6,910 bases of DNA. Origin: an uncultured Eubacteriales bacterium (GTDB lineage Bacteria > Bacillota > Clostridia > Lachnospirales > Anaerotignaceae). Below the pieces are notes generated by a model. That model saw nothing but the letters and a program-made list of their open reading frames with translations. It was not told the origin of the DNA and searched no databases. The stretch's first letter is position 1; every line of letters starts with the position of its first letter. Shown here one piece after another: positions 1 to 6,272 of this stretch. The translations under genes were made by a program, and so were the position numbers. The stretch spans positions 1-6,910 of the forward strand of contig CAUHBX010000049.1 of NCBI GenBank assembly GCA_959604475.1, given 5' to 3'.

Positions 1-1
1 A

Positions 2-238
2 ATAAAAGGGCTTTTTATAAATATCGACGGAGAGGTTGACGGAGGCGCCTTTTTTACGGGAAGCAGGGAAAAAAGGGCAGGATTTTCATCCATAGATGTG
101 TCACTTAAGCTGGAGGCGGACATTACGGATAAACAGAGAGAACTGTGGTTTAAAAACGTAACAGAAAGATGCCCCGTAACCGATAACCTAATAAACGGTA
201 CAATGGTGAATTTTACAATAAATTCTAATGTAAAATAA
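2..238 (+). CDS. OsmC/Ohr-like family protein, C-terminal part (5' truncated by window edge)
   Basis: The open frame enters from the left edge and ends at TAA 236-238, leaving 78 residues. The segment RCPVTDNLINGT (Cys at fragment residue 57) followed by an alternating hydrophobic strand (VNFTINSNV) matches the C-terminal end of the OsmC/Ohr superfamily, where the second conserved cysteine sits in a 'CPV(S/T)' context at the start of a helix just before the last strand. The upstream part (DGEVDGGAFF, then SSIDVSLKLEADI) fits the strand and long-helix region of that fold. Family members reduce organic hydroperoxides or are uncharacterised OsmC-like proteins of the cytoplasm. The first catalytic cysteine lies outside the window, so peroxidase activity cannot be judged. 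The gene appears unrelated to the downstream transporter, which has its own promoter. No convincing terminator follows: only a weak A/T stem at 232-246 with a T run. Confidence 0.72.
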   Translation: MKGLFINIDGEVDGGAFFTGSREKRAGFSSIDVSLKLEADITDKQRELWFKNVTERCPVTDNLINGTMVNFTINSNVK

Positions 239-272
239 TTGATTTTTTTGTCTGTTTTAGTATAAATGCAGA

Positions 273-301
273 TTGACAAAACGAATTTTATTCGATATAA
301 T
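273..301 (+). promoter_or_regulatory. Sigma-A (sigma-70 type) promoter of the importer operon
   Basis: TTGACA at 273-278 and TATAAT at 296-301 are both perfect consensus hexamers, separated by exactly 17 bases. Transcription would begin near 308, giving an untranslated leader of about 80 bases before the first permease gene. Such a strong core promoter suggests that control acts after initiation, through the leader, or through a repressor site not recognised here. Confidence 0.88.
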
Positions 302-312
302 GAACACGATTT

Positions 313-366
313 ATAGGACAGGCAATGGGGCCTGAAAACAACTAACTGCTCCATGTACTGTCCTAT
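313..366 (+). promoter_or_regulatory. Structured 5' leader hairpin of the importer operon, candidate cis-regulatory RNA
   Basis: ATAGGACAG (313-321) is a perfect reverse complement of CTGTCCTAT (358-366), giving a 9-bp outer stem. Inside it, after a 3x3 internal loop (322-324 against 355-357), ATGGGG (325-330) pairs with CTCCAT (349-354) through one G-U pair. The remaining loop (331-348) is an A-rich 18-base stretch. No T run follows, so it does not look like an intrinsic terminator. The segment CTCCAT could instead pair with ATGGGAG at 374-380, which contains the ribosome binding site of the first gene, so translational control is possible. I do not recognise a known riboswitch consensus. 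The stems are seen directly; the regulatory role is inferred. Confidence 0.55.
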
Positions 367-375
367 TTCTATAAT

Positions 376-380
376 GGGAG
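376..380 (+). promoter_or_regulatory. Ribosome binding site fixing the start of the first permease gene
   Basis: GGGAG lies 8 bases before the ATG at 389. An in-frame ATG at 353 lies inside the leader hairpin and would add 12 residues (including PISIMG) that lack any membrane-protein logic, so 389 is preferred. The site is part of AATGGGAG, whose first six bases (AATGGG, 373-378) repeat the sequence at 324-329 in the leader. Confidence 0.75.
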
Positions 381-388
381 TGTGCTTT

Positions 389-1225
389 ATGAAAGAAAAG
401 AGAAAGGTGTTTTTACTGGCTCTGCCTTGTGTGCTTACACTGCTTATAGCGTTTATTATCCCTATGGTGTATACGTTTATAAGAGCGCTAATGACAGATA
501 ATTTGACATACTACACTAAATTCTTTACAGACCCGTTTTATCTTAAGATTTTTAAGAACACGCTAATGCTTGCCTTAAAAACCACGCTTGTAACTCTGCT
601 GCTCGGATACCCCTCTGCTTACTTCATTGCAAGGACAAAATCCAGGGTAAAAAGCTTTCTTTTAATAGCCACCATATTTCCGTTCCTTGTAAGTGCGGTA
701 ATTAGGGCCTACGGCTGGATGGTTATACTGGGAAGCTCGGGGCTGCTTAACCAGGTCCTTATGAATTTTGGAATTATTGAAACGCCGCTTAGTATTATGT
801 ATACCGAAACATCTGTTATGATAGGTATGGCGCAGCTTCTTCTGCCCTATATGATACTTGCCATAACAAGCGTTATACAGTCAATTGATAAAAACGTGGA
901 AAACGCAGCTAAAAGCCTTGGGGCTAACCCGATACAGACATTTGTAAAGGTTACGCTGCCGCTGAGCGCACCCGGAGTAATTTCCGGCTGCATACTTGTG
1001 TTCACAATGGGAATGACATCATATATTACGCCTCAGCTGCTGGGAGGCGCGCAGTACCTTACTATGACTACTTTGATTTTCAACCAGATTAAAACTACGT
1101 ACAATCTTGAATTTGCCAATGCAATATGCTACATACTTGTATTTGCGATACTTGTATTCCAGATTGTATCCAACAATTTCAGCAACAGCGTAAATAAGAG
1201 ATTGGGAAGTGGAAAAAATGCGTGA
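389..1225 (+). CDS. potB: ABC importer permease, PotB-like (spermidine/putrescine class)
   Basis: First inner-membrane permease of a binding-protein-dependent importer, 278 residues, the usual size for PotB. It has a short basic N-terminus (MKEKRK), a first membrane helix at about 7-31, a second at about 58-80, and roughly six helices overall. The cytoplasmic EAA loop that docks on the ATPase is clear: ENAAKSLGA from residue 171, then VTLPLSAPG, matching EAA---G---------(I)-LP of the MetI-like permease domain. The neighbouring genes supply the second permease, ATPase and lipoprotein, so the transporter is complete. The start at 389 is set by GGGAG eight bases upstream. Its end overlaps the next gene by 8 bases, a sign of translational coupling. 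The class assignment is firm. Polyamine as the actual substrate is not, because Fe3+, opine and other importers share this permease type. Confidence 0.88.
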   Translation: MKEKRKVFLLALPCVLTLLIAFIIPMVYTFIRALMTDNLTYYTKFFTDPFYLKIFKNTLMLALKTTLVTLLLGYPSAYFIARTKSRVKSFLLIATIFPFLVSAVIRAYGWMVILGSSGLLNQVLMNFGIIETPLSIMYTETSVMIGMAQLLLPYMILAITSVIQSIDKNVENAAKSLGANPIQTFVKVTLPLSAPGVISGCILVFTMGMTSYITPQLLGGAQYLTMTTLIFNQIKTTYNLEFANAICYILVFAILVFQIVSNNFSNSVNKRLGSGKNA

Positions 1226-2012
1226 CGACAGAGTAAACTGGTTCAGCAAGCTGATGACTGTAATTACATACACGTTCATCCTTGCGCCGTTATTTATAAT
1301 AGCGGCAGTATCCTTCAATTCAGGCGAGGCGATTACGTTCCCGCCGACTGGCTTTTCCCTCAGATGGTACCAGAATATATTTACCGGGCACACCGATTTC
1401 TTTTCCGGCTTTTTAAACAGTATAAAGCTGGCTGTTGTGGCTACGGTATTTGATATTTTTATCGGCGTGTTCGCCTCGCTGAGCGTTACTAAATATAACT
1501 TTAAGGGCAAGGGGCTTCTCGTGTCGTTTTTTACAAGCCCGATGTTTATACCCTCGATATCCTTCGCCTTCGTGCTTATGAGGACAACGGCGTCCATAAG
1601 GATGTTTACGCCGTTTACAAAAATACTTATCGGACATATTATCGTAATTCTTCCTTATATTATACGAAACACAATGAGCGTGCTGGTAAATTACAACTGG
1701 ACGCTGGAGGACGCGGCGTCAAGCCTTGGGGCAAACCCTGTCCAGGTGTTTTTCAAGATAACGCTTCCGCTTATAAAGCCGGGCATAATCTCAGGCGCAA
1801 TGCTTTCGTTTTTATACTCCTTTGACGAGGCGGTTATAAGCAGCTTTCTCACCTCGGCCAAGTTTACAACGTTGCCGGTGCAGATTATAAACTATATGGA
1901 ATTCCAGTTTGACCCGACGGTTGCGGCCATCGCAACAATACTTATGGCCTCGTCTCTTGTTATAATGCTGCTTATAAATAAGTTTGTGGGACTTGATTCA
2001 ATGGTTAACTAA
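1218..2012 (+). CDS. potC: ABC importer permease, PotC-like
   Basis: Second permease subunit, 264 residues from ATG 1218. It shows a hydrophobic first helix after MRDDRVNWFSKLM, followed by the SFNSGEAITFPPTGFSLRWY segment typical of PotC/PotI proteins (a periplasmic stretch of the form 'SFN...P..G.S..WY'). The EAA loop is LEDAASSLGANPVQ (E at 164) with ITLPLIKPG, and FDEAVIS follows as in many PotC relatives. It pairs with the upstream permease to form the membrane channel. A GTG at 1209 is in frame, but the upstream GGGAAG is too close to it, while the spacing to ATG 1218 is about 8 bases, so 1218 is preferred. The start lies inside the end of the previous gene (ATGCGTGA overlap). Confidence 0.88.
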   Translation: MRDDRVNWFSKLMTVITYTFILAPLFIIAAVSFNSGEAITFPPTGFSLRWYQNIFTGHTDFFSGFLNSIKLAVVATVFDIFIGVFASLSVTKYNFKGKGLLVSFFTSPMFIPSISFAFVLMRTTASIRMFTPFTKILIGHIIVILPYIIRNTMSVLVNYNWTLEDAASSLGANPVQVFFKITLPLIKPGIISGAMLSFLYSFDEAVISSFLTSAKFTTLPVQIINYMEFQFDPTVAAIATILMASSLVIMLLINKFVGLDSMVN

Positions 2013-2017
2013 GGAGG
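2011..2017 (+). promoter_or_regulatory. Strong ribosome binding site selecting a GTG start for the ATPase gene
   Basis: AAGGAGG begins within the stop codon of the preceding permease gene and lies 8 bases before GTG 2026. The ATPase homology begins immediately after this GTG (GYLTIKNLKKKYG), while the longer in-frame start at 1984 would add 14 residues translated from the end of the permease gene. This site therefore decides the start. Confidence 0.85.
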
Positions 2018-2025
2018 AAATATCA

Positions 2026-3090
2026 GTGGGCTATTTAACAATAAAAAATCTGAAAAAGAAATACGGCGACTTTACCGCCGTTTCCGATATAAACATTGAC
2101 CTAGAAAAGGGTGAGATGGTCGCGCTTCTTGGAGGAAGCGGCTGCGGAAAAACCACAATCCTCAGAATGATAGCGGGCTTTATAGAGCCAAACGAGGGAA
2201 CAATTGAAATAGACGGAAGAGTTATGAACAAAATACCTTCCTATAAAAGAAACGTGGGTATTTTCTTTCAGAATTATGCCCTTTTTCCGCATATGACCGT
2301 TTATGACAACGTAGCCTTCAGTCTTAAGCTTAAAAAAATGCCTAAGGAGGAAATTAAGCAGAAGGTTGACGATATACTTGCGCTTGTAAAGCTTGTCGGA
2401 CTTGGGGAGCGTTACCCAAGGGAGCTTTCGGGAGGACAGCAGCAGAGGGTCGCGCTTGCCAGGGCTTTGGTAATGGAGCCTAACGTGCTTCTGCTGGACG
2501 AGCCTTTAAGCAACCTTGACGCCAAGCTGCGTGTGGAAATGCAGGTTGAGATTAAAAGGTTTCAGCGCCATTTGGGGCTTACCACAATAATTGTTACGCA
2601 TGACCAGGAGGAAGCGGTATCCCTTGCTGACAGAATAATTATTATGAATGCGGGAAATATTCTTCAAATGGGAACGCCAAAATACGTGTTCAACCATCCG
2701 GCAACGCCGTTTGTAGCCGACTTCATGGGCTTTGCCAACCTTATAGAGGGTACGGTTTCAGCAGTGGAAAACGGAAGGGCTGCCGTTAAAACATCTACAG
2801 GGGCAACGGTTTACTCCAGCGACGAACAAAGCTGTAAGCTGTCCGTTGGCGACAGCGCTGTATTTACTATAAGGCCGGAAAACATAACGGTGCTTGAAAA
2901 AGAGGAGCCGGGCTGCCTTAAGGGCAAGGTGCTCAACGTTACCTATAAGGGCAATATGACAAGAATAGACGTAGAGGGAGTTTTTGACGAATATCTGCAT
3001 GTCAGCAGCTATGACTATGAGGGACCCGGCGCCGGTGAGGACATATACCTGTCAATGCCGGAGCCAAAGGTTATCATATACAAAAAATGA
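2026..3090 (+). CDS. potA: ABC importer ATPase, PotA-like, with C-terminal TOBE domain
   Basis: Cytoplasmic ATPase that powers the importer; 354 residues from GTG 2026, the normal length for PotA/MalK-type subunits. Motifs in order: A-loop aromatic Y13, Walker A GGSGCGKT at 36-43, Q-loop Q82 in FFQNYALFPH, signature LSGGQ at 134-138, Walker B VLLLDE at 154-159, D-loop NLD at 163-165 and switch H192 in VTHDQEEA. The C-terminal third carries a TOBE-like domain with FTIRPENI, the hallmark of the COG3842 group that serves polyamine, iron and similar importers. All catalytic residues are intact. The gene sits directly behind the permease pair and 31 bases before the binding-protein gene, within one operon. 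Walker A begins GGSG where many relatives have GPSG or GSSG, a minor variation. Confidence 0.92.
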   Translation: MGYLTIKNLKKKYGDFTAVSDINIDLEKGEMVALLGGSGCGKTTILRMIAGFIEPNEGTIEIDGRVMNKIPSYKRNVGIFFQNYALFPHMTVYDNVAFSLKLKKMPKEEIKQKVDDILALVKLVGLGERYPRELSGGQQQRVALARALVMEPNVLLLDEPLSNLDAKLRVEMQVEIKRFQRHLGLTTIIVTHDQEEAVSLADRIIIMNAGNILQMGTPKYVFNHPATPFVADFMGFANLIEGTVSAVENGRAAVKTSTGATVYSSDEQSCKLSVGDSAVFTIRPENITVLEKEEPGCLKGKVLNVTYKGNMTRIDVEGVFDEYLHVSSYDYEGPGAGEDIYLSMPEPKVIIYKK

Positions 3091-3121
3091 GTACAAGAGG
3101 ACAAGATGAAAGGAGAAACTT

Positions 3122-4228
3122 ATGAAAAAATTTGTATCTATCATGTTGGTAGCGGCTATGACAATCGCCGCTGTGACAGCGTGCGGCTCTTCATCGGGTA
3201 CAACCGAAAAAGAGGAGAACAAAGAGACAACAGAGGGCACAGGGCAGACCGACTTTACTGGGGTTGAGCTTACGGTATGCACATGGGGCGGCTCTACAGG
3301 CGCGGCTACACAGGAGCTTGCAAAGGCCTTTGAGGAGAAATACGGCTGTACCGTAGTGCTTGACGAGGTTAATGCGAACTCTGACCGTATAGCTAAAATC
3401 CAGTCCCAGATTGATTCGGGCAATGTAGAGGACGACGTTGTTTATCTTTCAGGCGCATACGCAAAGCAGGGCGAGGCTCTCGGCCTTTTTGAGAAAATCG
3501 ACACAAGCGTTGTGACAAGCCTTGACGAGCTTTACGATTTTGCAAAGAACGATACAGGCTACGGCCCTATGGTGCTTGTAGGACGTTTCGGTATTATGTA
3601 CAATGAGGACGTTCTTACAGAAAAGGGACTTGAACCTCCTACTTCTTACATGGACCTTTTCGATGACAAATATGCAGGCCTTGTAGCGCTTCCCGCTATG
3701 ACGGCAACAGCCGGACCTTACGTATTCTCCGCAATCGCTGAGGACCTTGGCGGAAGCCTTGACGACTACCAGGCAGCCCTTGACTTCTATGCTGAGAAGA
3801 AGGACAACATCGGCATGTGGTACACGTCAGACATAGTTCCGGCCCTTACAAATAAAGAGGTTGCTATCACTGTTTACATGGACCTTATGCTTCCCGTCCT
3901 TAACGCTTCGGGACTTAACATGAAATGGGTAGACGCGGAGGAAGGAAACTTTGCGGACGACGTATTCATCAACGTTGTTAAGGACGCTCCCAACAAAGAG
4001 CTTGCACAGCTTTTCGTAGAGTTCACGCTTGAGAAGGAAACACAGGAAAGATTTATAGAGCTTAATAACGAGGCTCCTACAAACAAGACTGCTGAAATGT
4101 CAGATGAAAAGAACGAGTTCCTTGTTTACGGACAGGAGGAGTTCGACAACTGCACATTCTTTGATTATGACTACCTTAATGAAATTAAACCTGCATTAAT
4201 TGAAGCGTGGCAGAAGATTGTTGCTTAA
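3122..4228 (+). CDS. potD: Lipoprotein substrate-binding protein, PotD-like
   Basis: Extracellular ligand receptor of the importer, 368 residues. A lipoprotein signal is plain: MKKF, a hydrophobic stretch, then lipobox VTAC with the lipidated Cys at 21. A Ser/Thr/Glu-rich linker (22-47) tethers the domain to the membrane. The mature part begins VELTVCTWGG (W55) and continues as a two-lobed periplasmic-binding fold of the COG0687 (PotD/PotF) type, with RFGIMYNEDVL and GMWYTSDIVPALTNKEVAI as landmarks. AGGAG at 3111-3115 lies 6 bases before the ATG. Compared from memory with E. coli PotD, several ligand residues seem changed: the acidic pair D168/E171 falls in PAMTATAGPY (191-200), W229 corresponds to Y252 and W255 to A278, while D257 may be kept as D280. 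The ligand is therefore uncertain. The family assignment is firm. Confidence 0.85.
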   Translation: MKKFVSIMLVAAMTIAAVTACGSSSGTTEKEENKETTEGTGQTDFTGVELTVCTWGGSTGAATQELAKAFEEKYGCTVVLDEVNANSDRIAKIQSQIDSGNVEDDVVYLSGAYAKQGEALGLFEKIDTSVVTSLDELYDFAKNDTGYGPMVLVGRFGIMYNEDVLTEKGLEPPTSYMDLFDDKYAGLVALPAMTATAGPYVFSAIAEDLGGSLDDYQAALDFYAEKKDNIGMWYTSDIVPALTNKEVAITVYMDLMLPVLNASGLNMKWVDAEEGNFADDVFINVVKDAPNKELAQLFVEFTLEKETQERFIELNNEAPTNKTAEMSDEKNEFLVYGQEEFDNCTFFDYDYLNEIKPALIEAWQKIVA

Positions 4229-4235
4229 TAAAACA

Positions 4236-4268
4236 AAAAGGCTGCCGTATATGATACGGCGGCCTTTT
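4236..4268. terminator. Bidirectional intrinsic terminator between convergent genes
   Basis: AAAAGGCTGCCGTAT (4236-4250) pairs with ATACGGCGGCCTTTT (4254-4268), a 15-bp stem with one G-U pair and a 3-base ATG loop. On the + strand it ends in CCTTTTATTT, and on the - strand in CCTTTTTGTTTT, so it can stop both the importer operon and the opposing hydrolase gene. It fills nearly all of the 42 bases between the two stop codons. Confidence 0.9.
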
Positions 4269-4270
4269 AT

Positions 4271-5104
4271 TTAAAAATTAATCTTTGTACCTGTGTGCAG
4301 AGGCGTAAATATGCCCAGCTGTTTGAAGGCCTCCATCGCGGCGGGCCCGGTACAGTGGCCGACCGCAAGGAGCTTAAGCTCCAGTCTTTTAAGCGCCTCA
4401 ATGGTTTTAAGAGTCCGTTCGGGGCCGAAGGCCGCCAGATGGGTGCCCCCTATAAAAGCCTTCACAGGCTTTTGGAGCATTTTCTGCGCATAAGTACAAA
4501 TGTTAATAACCCCGTGATGTCCGCAGCCGGTAAGTACGATAAGGCCGTCGCCGCCATCAAGGGCAAGGACGCATTCGTCCCTGTAATCGTCCGTTATAAA
4601 TTCATTTCCTGACTTTATAACATCGTCGGGGCAAATTTCCTCAAAGGGGCATGTCCTTTCAATATTCGAGAGTATGTAAACGCCCTCAAACAGCTGGAAT
4701 ACACTGCTGCATACGCCCATAAATGGGACGCGCGTGCGCTTAAGGTAATGCGGCGAAAGACCAGTCATAGTGGGAAAGTAATAATCGCCGTCATCCTTTT
4801 TGTACCAATAGCGTTCGCTGAACATGTATCTGTTAAAGTAAAGGGGAATATTCGTAATACCGTTTTCAATCAGATGCAGCGCGCCGTTGGTATGGTCGAA
4901 ATGGCCGTGTGACAGTACAATGGCGTCAAGAGAGGTTAAATCAATACCAAGCTTCCTGGCGTTTTCAAGGCACGTGCCCGTGCTGCCTGTATCAAGCATA
5001 ATGCTTCTGCCGTTTATTTGTATATGCAGTGAGAGGCCGAAATCGGCCTTTAGGGCGCTGTTTTCTGATATGTTCTCCGAAAGGGCGGTAACAGTAACTG
5101 ACAT
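4271..5104 (-). CDS. Metallo-beta-lactamase-fold hydrolase, COG1237-like
   Basis: Predicted cytoplasmic metal-dependent hydrolase, 277 residues, no signal peptide. The metal-binding signature is intact: SHGHFDH with HxHxDH at 66-71. It is preceded by MLDTGSTG (36-43), where D38 is the usual structural aspartate. Later landmarks TGCGHHG (H196), GGTHL (H222) and GHCTG (H250) match the pattern of the COG1237 group, named after an archaeal 7,8-dihydropterin-6-methyl-aminobenzene-phosphate synthase; most bacterial members have no known substrate. GGAGG on the minus strand (5116-5112) lies 7 bases before the ATG. It is convergent with the importer operon and divergent from the PLP enzyme gene, sharing a palindromic intergenic region with the latter. 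The substrate is unknown. A lactonase or amide/ester hydrolase acting with the neighbouring enzymes is possible but not shown by the sequence. Confidence 0.82.
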   Translation of the reverse strand: MSVTVTALSENISENSALKADFGLSLHIQINGRSIMLDTGSTGTCLENARKLGIDLTSLDAIVLSHGHFDHTNGALHLIENGITNIPLYFNRYMFSERYWYKKDDGDYYFPTMTGLSPHYLKRTRVPFMGVCSSVFQLFEGVYILSNIERTCPFEEICPDDVIKSGNEFITDDYRDECVLALDGGDGLIVLTGCGHHGVINICTYAQKMLQKPVKAFIGGTHLAAFGPERTLKTIEALKRLELKLLAVGHCTGPAAMEAFKQLGIFTPLHTGTKINF

Positions 5105-5118
5105 AGAATGACCTCCGA

Positions 5119-5147
5119 TATTTTATAATTGTAACCATTATAAAATA
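5119..5147. promoter_or_regulatory. Perfect 11-bp inverted repeat, candidate operator in the divergent gap
   Basis: TATTTTATAAT (5119-5129) is the exact reverse complement of ATTATAAAATA (5137-5147), with a 7-base spacer TGTAACC. The repeat covers the -10 box and likely start point of the minus-strand hydrolase promoter and lies upstream of the PLP enzyme gene, so one dimeric regulator could control both. The half-site TTATAAT resembles the PerR box half, but the PerR box has a 1-base spacer, so the regulator is unassigned. The sequence is too A/T-rich and lacks the T run needed for a terminator. Confidence 0.65.
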
Positions 5148-5165
5148 CAGGCCGAATATATACAA
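5137..5165 (-). promoter_or_regulatory. Likely promoter of the minus-strand hydrolase gene
   Basis: Read on the minus strand, TTGTAT (5165-5160) and a perfect TATAAT (5142-5137) are separated by 17 bases, placing the start near 5130 and leaving a leader of about 25 bases with the GGAGG site. The -35 box matches only its TTG. The -10 box is inside the right arm of the palindrome. For the + strand, no equally good promoter is visible: TATAAT at 5124-5129 has only CTGACA (5098-5103) at a 20-base spacing. Confidence 0.55.
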
Positions 5166-5188
5166 CATCTTATTTTAGGAGAAGAGCC

Positions 5189-6250
5189 ATGAAAAGAAAT
5201 GATTTGGAAACACCGGCACTGATACTTGACAAAAGGATTTTTGAGGCCAATATGGATAAAATGGAAAAGCTTCTTGAAGGTACCCCGATGAAGCTCAGGC
5301 CCCATTACAAATCTCACAAATGTCCTGAAATAGCCAGGATACAAATTGAGAGGGGAGCGGCGGGCATAACCTGCGCAAAGCTTGGCGAGGCCGAGGACTT
5401 AGCGGCTGCAGGAATTGAAAACATATTGATTGGCAACCAGGTGGTACAGCCGGCCAAGGTAAAAAGGGTCGGACAGCTGGCGGGAAAATGCTATCTAATA
5501 ATATGTGTGGATAATGCAGACAACATAAGGGAGCTTTCAAGGGCCGCCGTTGAGGCAGGCACTGTAATACACTGCCTTGTGGAATATGAGGTTGGGATGA
5601 AGCGCTGCGGCGTGGATACATACGGTGAATTTTTGGAGCTCGCAAAGCTTGCTGACAGCCTTGACGGACTTGTGTTTGAGGGGGTTCAGGCCTATGCGGG
5701 GCATATGGCGCACGAGCACTCTGAAAAAGTGAGGATTTCGGAAACAGAAAGAATTGAGAACGAGGTCAGGGGGCTTAAGAAATACCTGGAGGACAACGGG
5801 CTTAAGGTTAAGGAGATAGGCGGAGGAAGCACGGGGACTGTGGAGCAGAAGCCGAAGGACTCCGTCTACACCGATATACAGGCCGGCAGCTATATTTTTA
5901 TGGACAACGCCTACGGCCGGCTTCAGCTCGGCTTTGAAAACGCCCTTTTTGTTCTGACAACAGTTATAAGCACCAAAAAGGACAGGATTGTCACGGATAC
6001 GGGAGTCAAGTCCCTCGGCATGGACCAGGGGAACCCTGTATTTTTAGGCGTGCCGGAGGGCAGTGAAATTTCAATGAGCGAGGAGCACGGCGCCGTATAC
6101 TGCGAGCATAGCTATAAAATAAATGATAAGCTTCTTTATATTCCAGGACACTGCTGTACGACGGTAAATATGTTCGACGAGATTTATGTTGTGGACGGAG
6201 ACGAGGTTGTTGGCTGCTGGAAGGTGACAAGCAGGGGAAAAGCGCAGTAA
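5189..6250 (+). CDS. PLP-dependent D-serine dehydratase/D-threonine aldolase family enzyme (DSD1-like)
   Basis: Cytoplasmic fold-type III PLP enzyme of 353 residues (COG3616). The N-terminal alanine-racemase-like barrel starts with LETPALILD. The PLP lysine is K41 in RPHYKSHK, the family signature. The cofactor phosphate loop is GGGSTGT at 211-217. The C-terminal domain ends with PGHCCTTVNMFDEIYVV, where H321 and C323 are the expected metal ligands. D-serine dehydratases of this family use His-x-Cys for zinc, whereas D-threonine aldolases use His-x-Asp. This pattern therefore favours a D-serine dehydratase-like reaction (D-serine to pyruvate and ammonia), although D-threonine or another beta-hydroxy D-amino acid could be the substrate. 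AGGAG (5177-5181) lies 7 bases before the ATG. The deacylase gene follows after 22 bases, suggesting one operon for D-amino-acid breakdown. Confidence 0.85.
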   Translation: MKRNDLETPALILDKRIFEANMDKMEKLLEGTPMKLRPHYKSHKCPEIARIQIERGAAGITCAKLGEAEDLAAAGIENILIGNQVVQPAKVKRVGQLAGKCYLIICVDNADNIRELSRAAVEAGTVIHCLVEYEVGMKRCGVDTYGEFLELAKLADSLDGLVFEGVQAYAGHMAHEHSEKVRISETERIENEVRGLKKYLEDNGLKVKEIGGGSTGTVEQKPKDSVYTDIQAGSYIFMDNAYGRLQLGFENALFVLTTVISTKKDRIVTDTGVKSLGMDQGNPVFLGVPEGSEISMSEEHGAVYCEHSYKINDKLLYIPGHCCTTVNMFDEIYVVDGDEVVGCWKVTSRGKAQ

Positions 6251-6272
6251 TGCCTTTAAGGAGGGTGTTTTA

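Noticed and set aside
232..249. Possible terminator after the OsmC-like gene
   Set aside because: The stem is only five A-T pairs (AAAAT/ATTTT). The T run is present, but the hairpin is too weak to call.
325..345. Tiny upstream frame in the leader (ATG to TAA, MGPENN) that could be a regulatory leader peptide
   Set aside because: It has only six codons plus stop and a weak GGA at 316-318 that is buried in the outer stem. Its ATG falls inside the inner stem, so the base pairing explains the sequence better.
1019..1597. Long minus-strand open frame (192 codons) across the two permease genes
   Set aside because: It straddles the junction of two clearly coding + strand genes, has no recognisable motif or convincing ribosome binding site, and is best explained as an antisense shadow.
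3052..3423. Minus-strand open frame (123 codons) over the start of the binding-protein gene
   Set aside because: It lies opposite a well-supported lipoprotein signal and gene start; its Ser/Val-rich low-complexity product is what the reverse of that codon usage gives.
5119..5147. PerR or BirA operator
   Set aside because: The half-sites resemble the PerR half (TTATAAT) but with a 7-base rather than 1-base spacer; AATTGTAACC (5127-5136) resembles one BirA half-site but has no matching GGTTACAATT partner.
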